From positions 1 through 6,071 of the forward strand of contig CABUPM010000110.1 of the NCBI GenBank assembly GCA_902493345.1: a stretch of 6,071 nt of DNA. The letters run 5' to 3'. A program made the translations under genes and the position numbers. The notes beneath the pieces are model-generated. The model saw nothing but the letters and a program-made list of their open reading frames with translations. It ran no database searches and was not told where the DNA came from. The stretch is from an uncultured Eubacteriales bacterium. GTDB taxonomy: Bacteria; Bacillota; Clostridia; Lachnospirales; Bianqueaceae. Positions 5,809 through 6,071 of this stretch are shown piece after piece (position 1 is the first letter of the stretch; each line of letters begins with the position of its first letter).

Positions 5809-6071
5809 CTATGTTGCGTTTACGCCTTGCATTATAGGCGCGTCATAATTCACGATACTGAGACGCCTGTAAGAAAGTCGGCCCTCATAATCGGGCGAAT
5901 TCAGGACAACTCCCGTACCGCTTGCGGAATGGACCCACATACGTGTTCCATCTGAGCTATATCCTGCGAAAATCAGGACATGACCCCAGTCGGAACCGTC
6001 TGCCAGAAAGTCCAAATCGCCCGGCAGCAATTGTGACGCAGAGATGCCGTATGTATTTGTATATTGTCTAT
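5809..6071 (-). CDS. NlpC/P60-type cell-wall hydrolase, C-terminal fragment (N-terminus beyond the window)
   Basis: The frame is open to the right-hand window edge and stops with TAG at 5809, giving the last 86 residues. A TTG at 6030 is only an internal codon: the frame continues upstream as YTNTYGISASQL. The fragment carries the second half of an NlpC/P60 domain: LLPGDLDFL (the usual PGDLvff block), WGHVLIFAGY with the expected catalytic His at fragment residue 30, and MWVHSASGTGVV with a further His at 47 where the third polar residue is expected. The catalytic Cys should lie beyond the window. Enzymes of this type in conjugative elements open peptidoglycan locally for the mating channel, often fused to a lytic transglycosylase domain and exported. 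The gene ends 22 nt before the PrgI-like start, so they are probably co-transcribed. A related CHAP-type amidase is a less likely alternative. Confidence 0.8.
   Translation of the reverse strand, partial: RQYTNTYGISASQLLPGDLDFLADGSDWGHVLIFAGYSSDGTRMWVHSASGTGVVLNSPDYEGRLSYRRLSIVNYDAPIMQGVNAT

Overview
The window is a slice of a conjugative element, most likely an integrative and conjugative element (ICE) of a gut-type Clostridia (Firmicutes). Every supported gene lies on the minus strand, so transcription runs from high to low coordinates. The host call rests on the Gram-positive type IV secretion genes (PrgI-like protein, VirB4 ATPase, NlpC/P60 hydrolase), on strong AGGAGG-type ribosome binding sites, and on two small accessory families that I associate with clostridial ICEs. 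It is inferred from family resemblance, not from a database search.

Layout in transcription order: (1) 6071-5809, the C-terminal end of an NlpC/P60-type cell-wall hydrolase, cut by the window edge. (2) 5786-5361, a two-helix PrgI-like membrane protein. (3) 5458-2942, a VirB4-family ATPase with intact Walker A and B motifs, whose start lies inside the PrgI-like gene (98-nt overlap). (4) 2895-2329, a 188-aa protein with a winged-helix-like N-terminus. (5) 2366-1674, a 230-aa protein resembling DUF6100, overlapping gene 4 by 38 nt. (6) 1673-1519, a 155-nt leader with two strong hairpins. (7) 1518-388, a 376-aa protein of unknown function. (8) 243-1, an antitoxin of the RelB/DinJ type, cut at its C-terminus, with its own promoter and a 9-bp inverted-repeat operator. 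No stretch over 300 bases lacks a gene.

Genes 1-3 would build and power the mating channel: wall opening, inner-membrane subunit, and energising ATPase. Genes 4, 5 and 7 ride in the same direction with tight spacing or overlaps and are probably accessory or regulatory genes of the element. The antitoxin presumably pairs with a toxin just beyond base 1 and would act in element maintenance. Nothing here proves a wholly new system. The points most worth a second look are the structured leader at 1519-1673, the dual-coding PrgI/VirB4 overlap, the placement of the NlpC/P60 gene ahead of PrgI/VirB4, and the conserved-looking but uncharacterised accessory genes.
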